This document shows, one piece after another, positions 53,554 to 63,834 of a stretch of 64,000 nt of DNA. Numbering within the stretch: position 1 is the first letter of the stretch; each line of letters starts with the position of its first letter. The stretch is taken from positions 248,001 through 312,000 of the forward strand of contig CAWIFR010000006.1 of the NCBI GenBank assembly GCA_963835465.1, given 5' to 3'. The notes below the pieces were generated by a model. The model was not told the origin of the DNA. It was given only the letters and a program-made list of their open reading frames with translations, and made no database searches. Source of the DNA: Bog-756 sp963835465 (GTDB lineage Bacteria; Actinomycetota; Acidimicrobiia; Acidimicrobiales; RAAP-2). A program made the position numbers and the translations under genes.

Positions 53554-54790
53554 CTACGTGAGGCGGTACCGGATGGGCAGGTGCTTGATGGCGCCGTTCA
53601 CCGACGAAGTTCAGGCGTTCTACCGGTCCCGACTGCTCGAACCACTCCATGCGGGAGACGAGAAGGCCGAACATGGCCATCAGTTCGGCTCGGGCCACGT
53701 GGGCGCCCATGCAGAGATGGGGGCCGAAGCCGAAGACGACGGGCTGGCTGGGCGGCCGGTCGATTCGGAACTCGAAGGGATCGTCGAACACCTCCTCGTC
53801 ACGGTTGGCTGACGCCCAGTACAGAGCCACCTTGTCGCCGGCGTGGATCTGCTGGCCATGGAGCTCGCAGTCCTGGGTCGCGGTCCGGGAGAAGTAGCTG
53901 ATCGGGGTGACCCAGCGGAGAATCTCCTCCACGGCGTCGGGCAGCAGCTCGGGGTGGGCCCGGAGCTTCTCCCACTGGTCGGGGAACTCGCAGAAGGCCT
54001 GCATCCCGCCGGCGATGGCGTCTCGGGTGGTCTGGTTCCCCGCCTCGACCAGGAGCTCGCAGTAGTTGACGAGCTGGCTCGACGTCAACGGCACGCCGTT
54101 CACCTCGCTCTGCACCAGCTGGGTGACCAGGTCGTCCTGGGGATCTTGGCGACGGGCCGCCACCATGGCCTTGAAATAGCGGTGCAGCTCACCCCGGGCC
54201 CGCCTGGACGTCTGCTCGGGACTCTCACCGGGAAGGCGGTACTCGGGATCGTCCTTACCGATGATCTCGTTGGTCCAGCGGAAGTGGTGCTCCCAGTCGG
54301 CTTCCGGCACACCCAGCACCCAGGAGATCACCGCCACGGGGAAGGGTGCGGCGAAGGTGTCGACGAAGTCGCACTCCCTGATCTCGCCTCCGGTCGAGGC
54401 CCGATCGACCAATTCGGCCGCGATCCGCTCGATCTCCTGACGCCGGGCACTGACCGCACTGCGCAGAAACTTCTTGTTGGCCACCTTCCGCATGGGACCG
54501 TGCTCGGGGGGATCGAGATACACGATCATCTCGGCCGGCATGTCGATCCCGGTCAGGTCCATATCCAGGGTGATCCCCTGCCTGCTCGAGAACAGCTGGG
54601 GCTGACTGGCCGCATACTGGACGTCGGCGTGTTTGGTGACCGCCCAGAAGGGGGGGTATCCGGGCGGCTCGATGAAGGCCACGGGCGCCTCGGCGCGCAG
54701 CCGGCTCCACACCTCGTGGGGATAGCCTTTTAGGGCGAACCGCTCGGGTTCGACGAGATCGAGGGGATCAATGTCGACTTTCATGGGCAT
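53554..54790 (-). CDS. Cytochrome P450, frameshifted near the C-terminus
   Basis: The joined protein is about 410 residues, normal for soluble bacterial P450s. It has the I-helix AGNQTT, the ExxR motif in EEILRWV, and the haem site FGFGPHLCMGAHVAR with the cysteine ligand. The frame breaks near 53600: one extra base makes the read-through tail, and without it the protein ends LNFVNGAIKHLPIRYRLT-like at a TAG at 53554. It is a monooxygenase using ferredoxin, perhaps the [3Fe-4S] protein at 47305. It lies between the FAD monooxygenase and amidohydrolase genes. Confidence 0.9.
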
Positions 54791-54899
54791 GCGGGTCTCC
54801 TCTTCAGGCGGGCAGGGACATCTCTCGCTGGCCCCGCAATGGGGATAGCGACAGGGTGCACCGGCTCGGTGCTCCGGCGCGATCGACGGACCGCGTGAC

Positions 54900-56460
54900 T
54901 CAGGGGGCCCACGATGCCCCCACCTCTCGTCGGCGGGTGGACTCCGACATCCCGCCGAGGACTTTGGTCAGTACACGGTAGACCAGGTTGCCCGAGGGCC
55001 ATTGGGTGACAATCTTCCCGGTCGGCGATCGGAAGTAGTTGTTGCTCATGGTCCACGAGGTGCCCGCCATCCGCGACTGCAGCCACAGAAACCACAGCGC
55101 CTCGAACACCGGCCGGACCTCGACCGCACTGACCCGGCGCCTCCGCATCCGCCGTAATGCACGGACTGCGTACTCGGCCTGCGCCTCGAGCATCGAAACG
55201 AGCTCTCCCCCATTGGTACCCGGTCCGTAGAGCATGAAGAAATTGGGGAAACCCGGCACCGTGATGCCCAGAAAGGCGCGGGGCTCACCGGCCCAGTGGG
55301 CATGGAGCGTCTGACCCTGCCGTCCGGTGACCTGAAGACGGGCCAGATAGTCGGCGGCCGTGAATCCCGTGGCCATCACGATGACGTCGACGGTCCGTTC
55401 GACACCATCGGCATCGACGATGCCCGAGGACGTCACCCGGGACACTGCCCTCGGGACGAGCTCGACGTTGTCCTCCTTCAGGGCTGGATAGAACGTACTG
55501 GCGATAACCGGTCGCTTGCCCGGGTAGGGGTAGGTCGGGGTCACGGCCTTGGCGAGTTCCGGGTGGTCGGCAAACTCCCGGTCGATGTAGTCCAGGCACG
55601 TCGCCTGCCGCCTCCGGTGCAACTCGGTGCCGGGACGGAAGGTAGCGGCACCGATGAGTCCCTTCTCCAGGGTGTAGCGCAGGGAGGCACGGTCCAGAGC
55701 CCGCCGCCAGGGTCGGGCCAGGCGCCCGCGCTCGACCTCGGTGAGGTCCCGCTCCCCCTTGGGCATGACCCACCCGGGCTCCCGCTGGAACAGGTACAGC
55801 GTCCCCACGATGGGTTGGATGGCCGGCACAACCTGCGTCGCCGTGGAGCCGGTCCCCACCACGGCCACCACGCGGCCGGCCAGGTCGTGCTGATGCTCCC
55901 ACCGTGAGGTGTGGAAGGCCGGGCCCTGGAACTCCTTTAGTCCGGGCCAGTCCGGATACGCGCGGGACATTGAGGAACCCGACGGCGCTGATGAGCACAT
56001 GGCATTCGACGACTACATCGGTGTCGAGCCGGACCGCCCAGACGTGGCGGTCGTCGTTCCATGCGGCCGATTGGACGGTCACGCCCAGCTGAAGGTGCGG
56101 GCGGAGGCCGAACTCATCGACGGTCTCTTCAAGATAGGCCTGCAGTTCGGGCTGGCGTGCGTGGGTTCGGCTCCAGTCGTAGGGCTTGAACGAATAGCGG
56201 TACAGGTTGGAGTGGACGTCGACCTCTGCGCCGGGATAGGTGTTGTCCCACCACGTTCCGCCCACGCCAGCCGATGACTCGTAGATGGTGAAGGTTCGGA
56301 TACCGGCCCGCTGCAACTTCACCCCGGCTCCGATGCCACCGAGTCCCGCTCCGATGACGACGACCGTGGGGGTCCCGGACGGGCCGAACAGGTCCCGGTC
56401 GGTCAGCGTCTGCTTCGTCCTCCGACGATGCCGTCGGGTCGAGCACAAGTCAGCACTCAC
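54900..56460 (-). CDS. Baeyer-Villiger-type flavin monooxygenase, one frameshift
   Basis: The joined protein is about 520 residues. The first FAD-binding motif is VIGAGLGGIGAG, followed by GVGGTWWDNTYPGAEVD. The Baeyer-Villiger fingerprint FQGPAFHTSRWEH and the NADPH motif VGTGSTATQ are present. The enzyme inserts oxygen next to a ketone. The frame breaks near 55965, where one base seems to be missing between NVPR and YPDWPGL. The GTG start overlaps the alcohol dehydrogenase stop as GTGA, so the two are cotranscribed: the dehydrogenase could make the ketone it oxidises. Confidence 0.9.
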
Positions 56461-57602
56461 TCGAAGGTGACCACGCCTCGGAGGTTCACACCGTCGAGCA
56501 TGTCCCGGTAGCCCTGGTTGATCTGGTCCAGCCGGTAGGTCCTGGTGATGAGCTCGTCCAGCTTGAGCTGGCCCGACTTGTAGAGGGCCAGGAGGTTGGG
56601 GATGTCAAAGCGCGGATTGGCCGCACCGAAGATCACCCCTTTGATCTCCTTTTGCATCATGGCCAGATCGAAGAGGTTGACGCTGGCCTCCCGCTGGACC
56701 TGCGGGGCGACGCCGGTGATGACGCAGGTTCCTCCCTTGCTGGTCAGGGAGAGGGCACCGGCCATCAGGTCTCCGTACATCACCCCAGGGACCATGATCA
56801 CGGCGTCCGCCATCTGTCCTCTTGTCAGCTCAGTGACCATCGGCAGGGCCTCGTCCATGGATGCCGCCGTGTGCGTGGCCCCGAAGTCGAGGGCCGCCTT
56901 CTGCTTGAACTCGACCGGATCCACCGCCACGATGTTCCTCGCCCCGACCATCTTGGCGCCCTGGACGGCGTTCATACCGACTCCCCCGACGCCGACCACC
57001 ACCACCGTGTCACCCGGCATGACCTCGGCCCGGTAGACCGCCGAGCCCCAACCGGTGGCCACACCGCAGGAGACCAGAGCCACCACCGCCAGCGGCAGGT
57101 CGTCATCGACGAGGACGAGTGATGCCTCATGGCTCACACCGTGCTCGGCGAAGGTGCCGAGCTTGGACATCACGTTGAGGGGCTGCCCGTCCAGGTGGTA
57201 ACGGACGGTCCCGTCCGAGATCTGGCCCGGTGCAAAGGTGGCGGCACCGAGGTCGCAGAGGTTGGAGTGCCCGGTGATGCACATCTTGCACCGACCGCAG
57301 ATGGGGAAGAAGCTGGCCGCCACGTGGTCGCCGGGCCGCAGGCTGGTGACGTCCGGGCCCACCTCGAGGACGACGCCTCCTCCCTCGTGACCCCCGACCA
57401 TCGGAAAGAGGCCCTCCCGTGGGGGTTGACCGCTACCCGCCTCCGAGCCCATCTCGCTCGATTGGAGATGCTCGTCGGATCGGCAGAGACCGGCCGCCGC
57501 CCACTTGACCAACACCTCGTGGCGCCCCGGAGGATCGAGGTCGATCTCCTGGATCTTCCACTCCTGCTCCCGGCCCCACAGGACCGCTGCATGTGTCTTC
57601 AT
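56457..57602 (-). CDS. Zinc-dependent alcohol dehydrogenase, NDMA-dependent type
   Basis: This 381-residue MDR-family enzyme has the catalytic-zinc region GLCRSDEHL and GHEGGGVV. The structural-zinc cysteines lie in CGRCKMCITGHSNLC, and the NAD motif is VVVVGVGGVGMNAV. The length and AAVLWGREQEWKIQEIDL start fit the actinobacterial NDMA-dependent alcohol dehydrogenases (TIGR03989). It oxidises alcohols in the island's pathway. The ATG at 57602 gives the family N-terminus; an open frame continues upstream but is not coding. It is divergent from the P450 at 57708. Confidence 0.93.
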   Translation of the reverse strand: MKTHAAVLWGREQEWKIQEIDLDPPGRHEVLVKWAAAGLCRSDEHLQSSEMGSEAGSGQPPREGLFPMVGGHEGGGVVLEVGPDVTSLRPGDHVAASFFPICGRCKMCITGHSNLCDLGAATFAPGQISDGTVRYHLDGQPLNVMSKLGTFAEHGVSHEASLVLVDDDLPLAVVALVSCGVATGWGSAVYRAEVMPGDTVVVVGVGGVGMNAVQGAKMVGARNIVAVDPVEFKQKAALDFGATHTAASMDEALPMVTELTRGQMADAVIMVPGVMYGDLMAGALSLTSKGGTCVITGVAPQVQREASVNLFDLAMMQKEIKGVIFGAANPRFDIPNLLALYKSGQLKLDELITRTYRLDQINQGYRDMLDGVNLRGVVTFE

Positions 57603-57707
57603 CGTCCCCCATCCTTCGGGTAGTCCCCGGCCGCCGAGCTTGCGCTGCGCTTGACCGTCCCGCAGCTTAGTGTCACAGTACGACATGAAAGCAAGGGGAG
57701 GTGCGGC

Positions 57708-58904
57708 GTGACCATCCAGGACGCCAGTGACGTCTATTACGACCCGTACGACGTGGCGATCGACGCCAACCCGTACCCGGTATTCCGGCGCATGCGAGAC
57801 GAGGAGCCGCTCTACTACAACGAGCCCCACGACTTCTACGCGGTCAGCCGCTTCGCCGATGTCGAGCGGTGCTATCTCGACTCGAAGACCTTCATCTCCG
57901 GTCGCGGCGGCATCATCGAACTGATCCGAGCCAACATCGAGATGCCCTCGGGCGTGCTGATCTTCGAGGATCCACCGGTGCACACCATCCACCGGCGGCT
58001 GATGTCCCGGGTGTTCTCACCCAACCGGGTGGCCGCCCTCGAGCCCCAGATCCGGGAGTTCTGCGCCCGAAGCCTCGATCCGCTGATCGGTGCCAAGGAG
58101 TTCGACTTCATCGCCGACCTCGGGGCCCAGATGCCCATGCGGGTCATCGGCATGCTGCTCGGCATTCCCGAGCAGGACCAAGAGGCCGTGCGGGACAAGG
58201 TAGACGCCAATCTCCGTACCGAGGCCGGCCAGCCCATGGAGGTCTCGGAGAACTTCGTCCCCACCGACATGTTCGGTGACTACATCGACTGGCGGGCCGA
58301 TCATCCATCCGACGACATCATGACCGAGCTCCTTCAGGCCGAGTTCGAGGACGAGACCGGGACCGTCCGAAGGCTCACCCGGGAAGAGCTCCTGACCTAC
58401 ATCGGCGTCATCACCGGAGCCGGCAACGAGACGACCGGCCGGCTGATCGGATGGACGGGCAAAGTGCTGGCTGACCACCCTGAACAGCGCCGGGAGCTGG
58501 TCGAGGACCGGTCGCTCCTCCCCAACGCCATCGAGGAGCTCCTGCGCTTCGAGACGCCGGCACCCCACGCGGCCCGGTACGTGGCCCAAGAGGTCGAGAT
58601 CCACGGCAAGACGGTGCCCGAGGGAAGCATCATGATGCTTCTCCCCGCATCGGCGAACCATGACGACCGCCGCTTCCCCGACGGCGACAGCTTCGACATC
58701 CATCGCAACGACGGGAAGCCGCTCACGTTCGGCTACGGGATCCATCTGTGCCTGGGTGCCGCCTTGGCCCGCCTCGAAGGCCGGATAGCCCTCGACGAGG
58801 TCCTCAATCGGTTCCCCACCTGGGAAGTCGACCTGGACCGGGCCAGGCTCGCACCCACCTCGACGGTCCGAGGCTGGGAGACTCTGCCGGTCTCCATCCC
58901 ATGA
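57708..58904 (+). CDS. Cytochrome P450
   Basis: This 398-residue soluble P450 has the I-helix GAGNETTGR, the ExxR in EELLRFE and the haem site FGYGIHLCLGAALAR. The GTG start at 57708 follows GGGGAGG. It heads a probable operon with an SDR and a TetR regulator, and it is divergent from the alcohol dehydrogenase with about 105 bp between. The substrate is unknown. Confidence 0.95.
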   Translation: MTIQDASDVYYDPYDVAIDANPYPVFRRMRDEEPLYYNEPHDFYAVSRFADVERCYLDSKTFISGRGGIIELIRANIEMPSGVLIFEDPPVHTIHRRLMSRVFSPNRVAALEPQIREFCARSLDPLIGAKEFDFIADLGAQMPMRVIGMLLGIPEQDQEAVRDKVDANLRTEAGQPMEVSENFVPTDMFGDYIDWRADHPSDDIMTELLQAEFEDETGTVRRLTREELLTYIGVITGAGNETTGRLIGWTGKVLADHPEQRRELVEDRSLLPNAIEELLRFETPAPHAARYVAQEVEIHGKTVPEGSIMMLLPASANHDDRRFPDGDSFDIHRNDGKPLTFGYGIHLCLGAALARLEGRIALDEVLNRFPTWEVDLDRARLAPTSTVRGWETLPVSIP

Positions 58905-58941
58905 CCCACCGGAACCAATTGTCAGCTGCCGGAGTCGCGTG

Positions 58942-59682
58942 ATGGGGCTCTTGGACGAAAAGGTCGCCGTGATCACGGGTGCGGGCTCGGGGATGGGCAA
59001 GGCGTCGGTCACGGTGTTTGCGCGTGAGGGCGCCAAGGTGGTGGCTGCGGACATCAGCGGCGCCGAGCGGGACACCGCCGCCGCGGTGGGAGACGGCGTC
59101 CTCCCGGTGCACTGCGATGTGTCCCAGGAGGCCGACGTGGAGGCCCTGATGGCAGCCGCCGTCGACGCGTATGGGCGGGTGGACGCCGTGCTCAACGTGG
59201 CCGGTATCGCCGATGGTTGCGCACTTGCCGATCTGACCATGGAGTTCTACGACCGGCTGATGGATGTCGACCTACGGGGGGTCATGCTCGGGATGAAGCA
59301 CGGCATCCGCGCCATGCTCCCCACGGGCGGCGGCTCCATCATCAACTGGTCCTCGGTGGGCGGCCTCAACGGCTCGGCCTTCACCAGCGTCTACCAGGCG
59401 GCCAAACACGGCATCATCGGTGCCAGCAAGTCTGCGGCGATCGAGTATGGCACCCAGGGCATCAGGGTCAACACCATCTGCCCCGGATTCATCCTCACCG
59501 AGATCATGGCCCAGGGCGCCGAAGACTTCATTCCCGACATCGCCGCCAAAGCCGCTCTCAACCGCGCTGGCCAGCCCTACGAGGTGGCCGAGGTCGGCGC
59601 CTTTTTGGCCTCCGACCGAGCCTCGTTCGTCACCGGTGCGGTGATCCCGGTCGACGGAGGTTGGTCGGCGAAGTTGGCCTAG
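58942..59682 (+). CDS. Short-chain dehydrogenase/reductase
   Basis: This protein of about 246 residues is a classical SDR: TGAGSGMG (cofactor), DVSQEADV, NVAG, the catalytic Ser of NWSS and the Tyr/Lys of YQAAK, and the end FVTGAVIPVDGGW. NAD is favoured because an acidic residue follows strand 2 (ADIS). It would oxidise a hydroxyl made by the neighbouring P450. The ATG is spaced 7 nt from GGAG; GTG at 58939 is an alternative. Confidence 0.94.
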   Translation: MGLLDEKVAVITGAGSGMGKASVTVFAREGAKVVAADISGAERDTAAAVGDGVLPVHCDVSQEADVEALMAAAVDAYGRVDAVLNVAGIADGCALADLTMEFYDRLMDVDLRGVMLGMKHGIRAMLPTGGGSIINWSSVGGLNGSAFTSVYQAAKHGIIGASKSAAIEYGTQGIRVNTICPGFILTEIMAQGAEDFIPDIAAKAALNRAGQPYEVAEVGAFLASDRASFVTGAVIPVDGGWSAKLA

Positions 59683-59686
59683 CAGA

Positions 59687-60325
59687 ATGGATGCCGTGAG
59701 CACCGCTGAACAACCCACCACGGAACCTCCGGACCGCCCAGCGCGGGCGTACGACGGCACCCTTCGTCGTGAGCGCGCCGCGGAGACTCGGGAACGAATT
59801 CTCGATGCCGGCTCCGAACTCATTCACCGCACCGCGGTGAGAGATTGGAAGAAGCTCACCGTCCGAGCCGTGGCCGAACGGGCCGGCGTCAACGAGCGGA
59901 CCGTCTACCGCTATTTCGGTAGTGAGCGGGGGCTCCGGGACGCGGTGATGCACCGGAACGAGCAGGAGGCCGGCATCGACCTGGAAGGCATGCAGTTGGG
60001 TGATGTCGCCACGGTGGCCACCCAGATCTTCGACCACGTGACCCAGTACCCAAAGGAGCCACGGCCGGCGCTCGACCCCACGCTGGTGGCGGCCAAGGAC
60101 CGACAACACGAGGCGCTGCTCTCCGCCGTCACCGGCGAGGCCGAGCATTGGTCCGAGGAGGAGCAGGAGGCGGTGTCGGCCGTCCTCGACGTGTTGTGGA
60201 GCGTGGCCTCCTACGAGCGCCTGGTCGTCGACTGGCAGATCGATCACCAGCGGGCGGTCGGGGCCATCTCGTGGGTCATCGGGTTGGTCGAAGAGGCCAT
60301 CCGGGACGGTCGAGGGCCGGGATGA
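59687..60325 (+). CDS. TetR-family transcriptional regulator
   Basis: This 212-residue protein has a typical N-terminal HTH (TRERILDAGSELIHRTAVRD to AGVNERTVYRYFGSE) and a C-terminal ligand-binding helical domain. It follows the SDR stop by 4 nt, so it is in the P450-SDR operon and probably controls it and perhaps the divergent genes. The inducer is likely a pathway substrate or CoA ester. Confidence 0.92.
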   Translation: MDAVSTAEQPTTEPPDRPARAYDGTLRRERAAETRERILDAGSELIHRTAVRDWKKLTVRAVAERAGVNERTVYRYFGSERGLRDAVMHRNEQEAGIDLEGMQLGDVATVATQIFDHVTQYPKEPRPALDPTLVAAKDRQHEALLSAVTGEAEHWSEEEQEAVSAVLDVLWSVASYERLVVDWQIDHQRAVGAISWVIGLVEEAIRDGRGPG

Positions 60326-60351
60326 TGCCGGCTACCCTCGGACGCCGGACC

Positions 60352-61143
60352 TCAGCCGGCCGCGCCGTCCTTCCCGGCCGCCTGGCCGGGCATGGCCTGA
60401 CGGACAGGCCGTCCGGCCACCGTCCCTCCATCCACCGGGACGAGGATGCCGGTGATCTGAGCCGACCGGTCGCCGGCCAGGAAGAGCACCGCCTCGGCCA
60501 CGTCCTGGGGGGTGCCTCGGCGCTGCAAGGGCTGGTCGGACTCGATGGTCGGCCCCAGGTCGTAGTTGGTGATCCCGGTCGGGATATGACCCGGGGCGAT
60601 GCAGTTGACCCGAATGCCGTACTCGGCAAGATCGGTGGCCACCATACGGCTGAACTGGGCAATGGCCGCCTTGGAGGTGCGGTAGGCGATGGGAGGGCCC
60701 CCACCAGTGAGCCCACCGATCGACGACGTGTTGATGATGGACCCACCTCCGTGCTCGGCCATGTGCCGTCCGGCTCGCTGGGTCCCGATGATCACTCCGA
60801 ACAGATTCACCGCCATCACCCGGTCGAAGTCCCGGAGGTCGTCTCGCAGGAAGCGCCGAAACGAGCTGGAGATGCCGGCATTGTTGACCATGACATGGAG
60901 GCCACCGAACCTCTCCACCGCGAAGTCCACCAGGGCCTGGACGTCATCGGCATCAGACACGTCGGTCCGCCGGAAGGCCACCGCACCGCCCAGGTGGCCT
61001 GCCAGCGACTCGCCCTGTTGCCTGTCGATATCAGCCACCACCACCTTGGCGCCCTCGTCGGCGAAGAGCTCAGCAGTGGCGCGGCCAATCCCGCTGGCAC
61101 CACCCGTGACGATGGCGACCTTCCCCGAGAGTTCCTGGCCCAT
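60352..61143 (-). CDS. Short-chain dehydrogenase/reductase
   Basis: This 263-residue SDR has TGGASGIG, VVADIDRQ (Asp favours NAD), NNAGISS, the Ser of INTSSIGG, YRTSKAAI for Tyr/Lys, and a late GILVPVDGG. The last 20 residues after that are extra. It is convergent with the TetR gene. The ATG at 61143 is chosen because AAAGGAA lies upstream; the frame is open further upstream. Confidence 0.93.
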   Translation of the reverse strand: MGQELSGKVAIVTGGASGIGRATAELFADEGAKVVVADIDRQQGESLAGHLGGAVAFRRTDVSDADDVQALVDFAVERFGGLHVMVNNAGISSSFRRFLRDDLRDFDRVMAVNLFGVIIGTQRAGRHMAEHGGGSIINTSSIGGLTGGGPPIAYRTSKAAIAQFSRMVATDLAEYGIRVNCIAPGHIPTGITNYDLGPTIESDQPLQRRGTPQDVAEAVLFLAGDRSAQITGILVPVDGGTVAGRPVRQAMPGQAAGKDGAAG

Positions 61144-61325
61144 ATGCGCTGGTTCCTTTCGACTGGCGTTGGGCACCGGTTGGACCCGGCGCGCCTCCCG
61201 CGGCTGGCTCCCATCTGCACGGCGCGGCAACTGAACATACCCCGAGCGGTCAACCCACGACGCCGTAATGGCGCATTCGTCCCCACCCGATCAGGGCACC
61301 TGCCCGCAAACGACCTGGAGCACCC

Positions 61326-62586
61326 TTGAGCGATCAGCAGTTCGAGTCCATCGACTTCTTCCGCACCAAAGAACTCATCGATGATCCCTACCCCTACTTC
61401 GAGCACCTCCGTGGGCAGTGCCCCATCGTCCAGGAGCCGTACCACGATGTGTTCATGGTGACGGGCTACGACGAGGCGGTGGAGATCTACCACGACCAGG
61501 CCACCTTCTCGGCCTGCAACTCAGCCATCGGGCCGTTCGCCACCTTCCCGGTACCGCTGGAGGGTGACGATGTCACCGAGATCATCGAGGCCTACCGGGA
61601 CGATCTTCCCTTCGGTGACCAGCTCCCCACCTTCGACCCCCCCAAGCACACCGCACAACGGGGGCTCCTGATGCGATTGATCACGCCGAAGCGCCTGAAG
61701 GAGAACGAGGCGTCCCTGCAGCGCCTGGCCGACGACCAGATCGATCGCTTCCATGCCCGTGGCGAGTGCGAGTTCGTCGGTGAGTATGCCCAGCCCTACA
61801 CCATGCTCGTGATCGCCGACCTCCTGGGCGTGCCCGAGGAGGATCATCCGGAGTTCCTCGAGAAGCTCATGCACACCGAACACCTCGAGATGACGCACAG
61901 TCCCCTCGAAGTACCTCTACGCCCAGTTCACGCGGTATATCGAGGACCGGCGCCGGGAGCCACGCGATGACGTCATGACCGGGCTGGCCACTGCCACCTT
62001 CCCGGATGGCTCCCTGCCTCCGGTCGAGGACGTGATGAAGATTGCCTCCAACCTCTTCGCTGCGGGTCAGGAGACGACGGCCCGGTTGTTGGGAACCGCC
62101 CTCATGACCCTGGGGGAGCGGCCCGAACTCCAACAGCAGCTGCGCGACGATCGCAGCCTGGTTCCCGTCTTCATCGAGGAGACCTTGCGCATGCAACCGC
62201 CCATCAACGGCACCTTTCGCCTGTCCCGGACACCGACGACCGTGCAGAACACCGACATCCCAGCGGGAAGCACCGTCATGGTTCTGCCCAGTGCGGCCAA
62301 CCGTGACCCACGCGAGTTCGAGAACCCCGACGAGCTCCGTCTCGACCGCCCCAACGCCCGACAGCACATCGCCTTCGGACACGGCATCCATACGTGCGCG
62401 GGGGCTCCGCTGGCCCGAGCCGAGACCACTGTCTCGCTCCAGCTCCTCTTGGACCGGATGGCCGACATCCGGATCTCCGAGTCACATCACGGTCCGGCGG
62501 ATGACCGCCACTGGGAGTACACGCCCACGTGGATGCTCCGAGGCCACGACCGGCTGTACCTCGAGTTCACCCCAGTCGGCGCATGA
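61326..62586 (+). CDS. Cytochrome P450, one frameshift
   Basis: The joined protein is about 420 residues. The N-terminal part has FDPPKHTAQRGLL (a substrate-recognition and C-helix region). After a frame break near 61905, where one extra base is needed to explain it, come KYLYAQFTRYIEDRRREP, the I-helix FAAGQETTARL, the ExxR in EETLRMQ and the haem site FGHGIHTCAGAPLAR. The start is a TTG at 61326 with GGAG just upstream. It is followed by an amidohydrolase-2 gene on the same strand. Confidence 0.9.
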
Positions 62587-62643
62587 GGACGCGCGCCGGT
62601 CGATCCCGCCCGCTTTACCAATCTGCAAGGAATGGAGGCTCCC

Positions 62644-63834
62644 GTGGCCAAGTATGAAGGTCCGATCTTCGACGCCGACAATCATCTCTATGAGACCGAG
62701 GATGCGCTCACGCGCTACCTCCCCAAGCAGTTCGACGGATTCGTCAAGTACGTGCAGGTCAATGGCCGGACGAAGATCGCCATCGCCAACCACATCAGCG
62801 AGTCGATCCCGAATCCCACCTTCGACGTGGTGGCTCCTCCCGGCTCCTTCGCCGAGTACTTCTCCGGCCACAACACCGAAGGCAAGACCCTCCGAGAGCT
62901 TGCCGGCAAGCCGATGCGGGCCATCGATGCGTTCCGGTCGGCCGAGCCTCGCCTGGCCCTCCTCGACGAGACTGGCATCGATGCCGCGCTGATGTTCCCC
63001 ACCCTGGCCAGCCTCATCGAGGTCAATCTGCTGGACGATCCGGAAATGACCTGCACGGTCATCCATGCCTACAACCAGTGGCTCCATGACGAATGGACCT
63101 TCGACTACCAACACCGGATCTTCGCCACGCCCGTAGTGAACCCCTGCCTGCCCGAACGAGGCATCGCTGAGCTCGAATGGGCCCTCGAGCGCGGGGCCAA
63201 AGTGGTGCTCCTCCGTCCAGGTCCGGTGGCGGGGACCAAAGGCACGAAGTCTCCCTTCCTGCCGGAATTCGACCCGTTCTGGGCGAAGGTGGCCGAGTCG
63301 GGGATTCTGGTCGCCATGCACGCGTCCGACTCGGGCTACCAGCGCCATGCCAACGAATGGGAGGGCGACGGCCGGGACATGCAGCCCTTCACCCCGAGGC
63401 CGTTCAGCGACGCGGTCAACACGGGCCGGCCGATCAGCGACACCGTGACGTCGGCCATCTGTCACGGGATGTTGAGCCGGTTCCCGACAGTGCGGCTGAT
63501 GAGCGTCGAGAACGGCGGCAGCTGGGCCCTCCCGTGCCTGAAGGCGCTCGAGAAGACCTACGGAAAGATGCCCAACGCCTTCTTGGAGCATCCCCGGGAA
63601 GTATTCCTACGGAATATCTACATCAATCCGTTCTGGGAGGACTCGCTCGAGGCCCTCATCGACGTCATGACACCCGAGCACATTCTCTTCGGGTCCGACT
63701 ACCCGCATCCCGAAGGGCTGGCCGAGCCCTTCGCCTGGGCCGAAGAGGTGTCGGGCCTCTACCCGGACGAGGCGGTCAGGAAGATCATGGGGGGCAACAT
63801 GTTCGAACTCCTCGGGATGCAAACGGCCGCCTGA
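62644..63834 (+). CDS. Amidohydrolase-2 family protein
   Basis: This 396-residue TIM-barrel metal-dependent enzyme has the N-terminal DADNHLYE, the middle His in VAMHASDSGYQR, and GSDYPHPEGLAEP for the final Asp. This layout fits ACMSD/2-hydroxy-acid-decarboxylase-type or hydrolase members. It pairs with the similar enzyme at 52386. The GTG at 62644 has GGAGG at a good distance; ATG at 62632 would add four residues. The gene ends 166 bp before the window edge, a stretch in which no further gene is seen. Confidence 0.88.
   Translation: MAKYEGPIFDADNHLYETEDALTRYLPKQFDGFVKYVQVNGRTKIAIANHISESIPNPTFDVVAPPGSFAEYFSGHNTEGKTLRELAGKPMRAIDAFRSAEPRLALLDETGIDAALMFPTLASLIEVNLLDDPEMTCTVIHAYNQWLHDEWTFDYQHRIFATPVVNPCLPERGIAELEWALERGAKVVLLRPGPVAGTKGTKSPFLPEFDPFWAKVAESGILVAMHASDSGYQRHANEWEGDGRDMQPFTPRPFSDAVNTGRPISDTVTSAICHGMLSRFPTVRLMSVENGGSWALPCLKALEKTYGKMPNAFLEHPREVFLRNIYINPFWEDSLEALIDVMTPEHILFGSDYPHPEGLAEPFAWAEEVSGLYPDEAVRKIMGGNMFELLGMQTAA

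Noticed and set aside
57671..57685. TGTC-N7-GACA inverted repeat as a TetR operator
   Set aside because: Arms of 4 bp arise often by chance in a 105-bp region, and the dyad has no family match.
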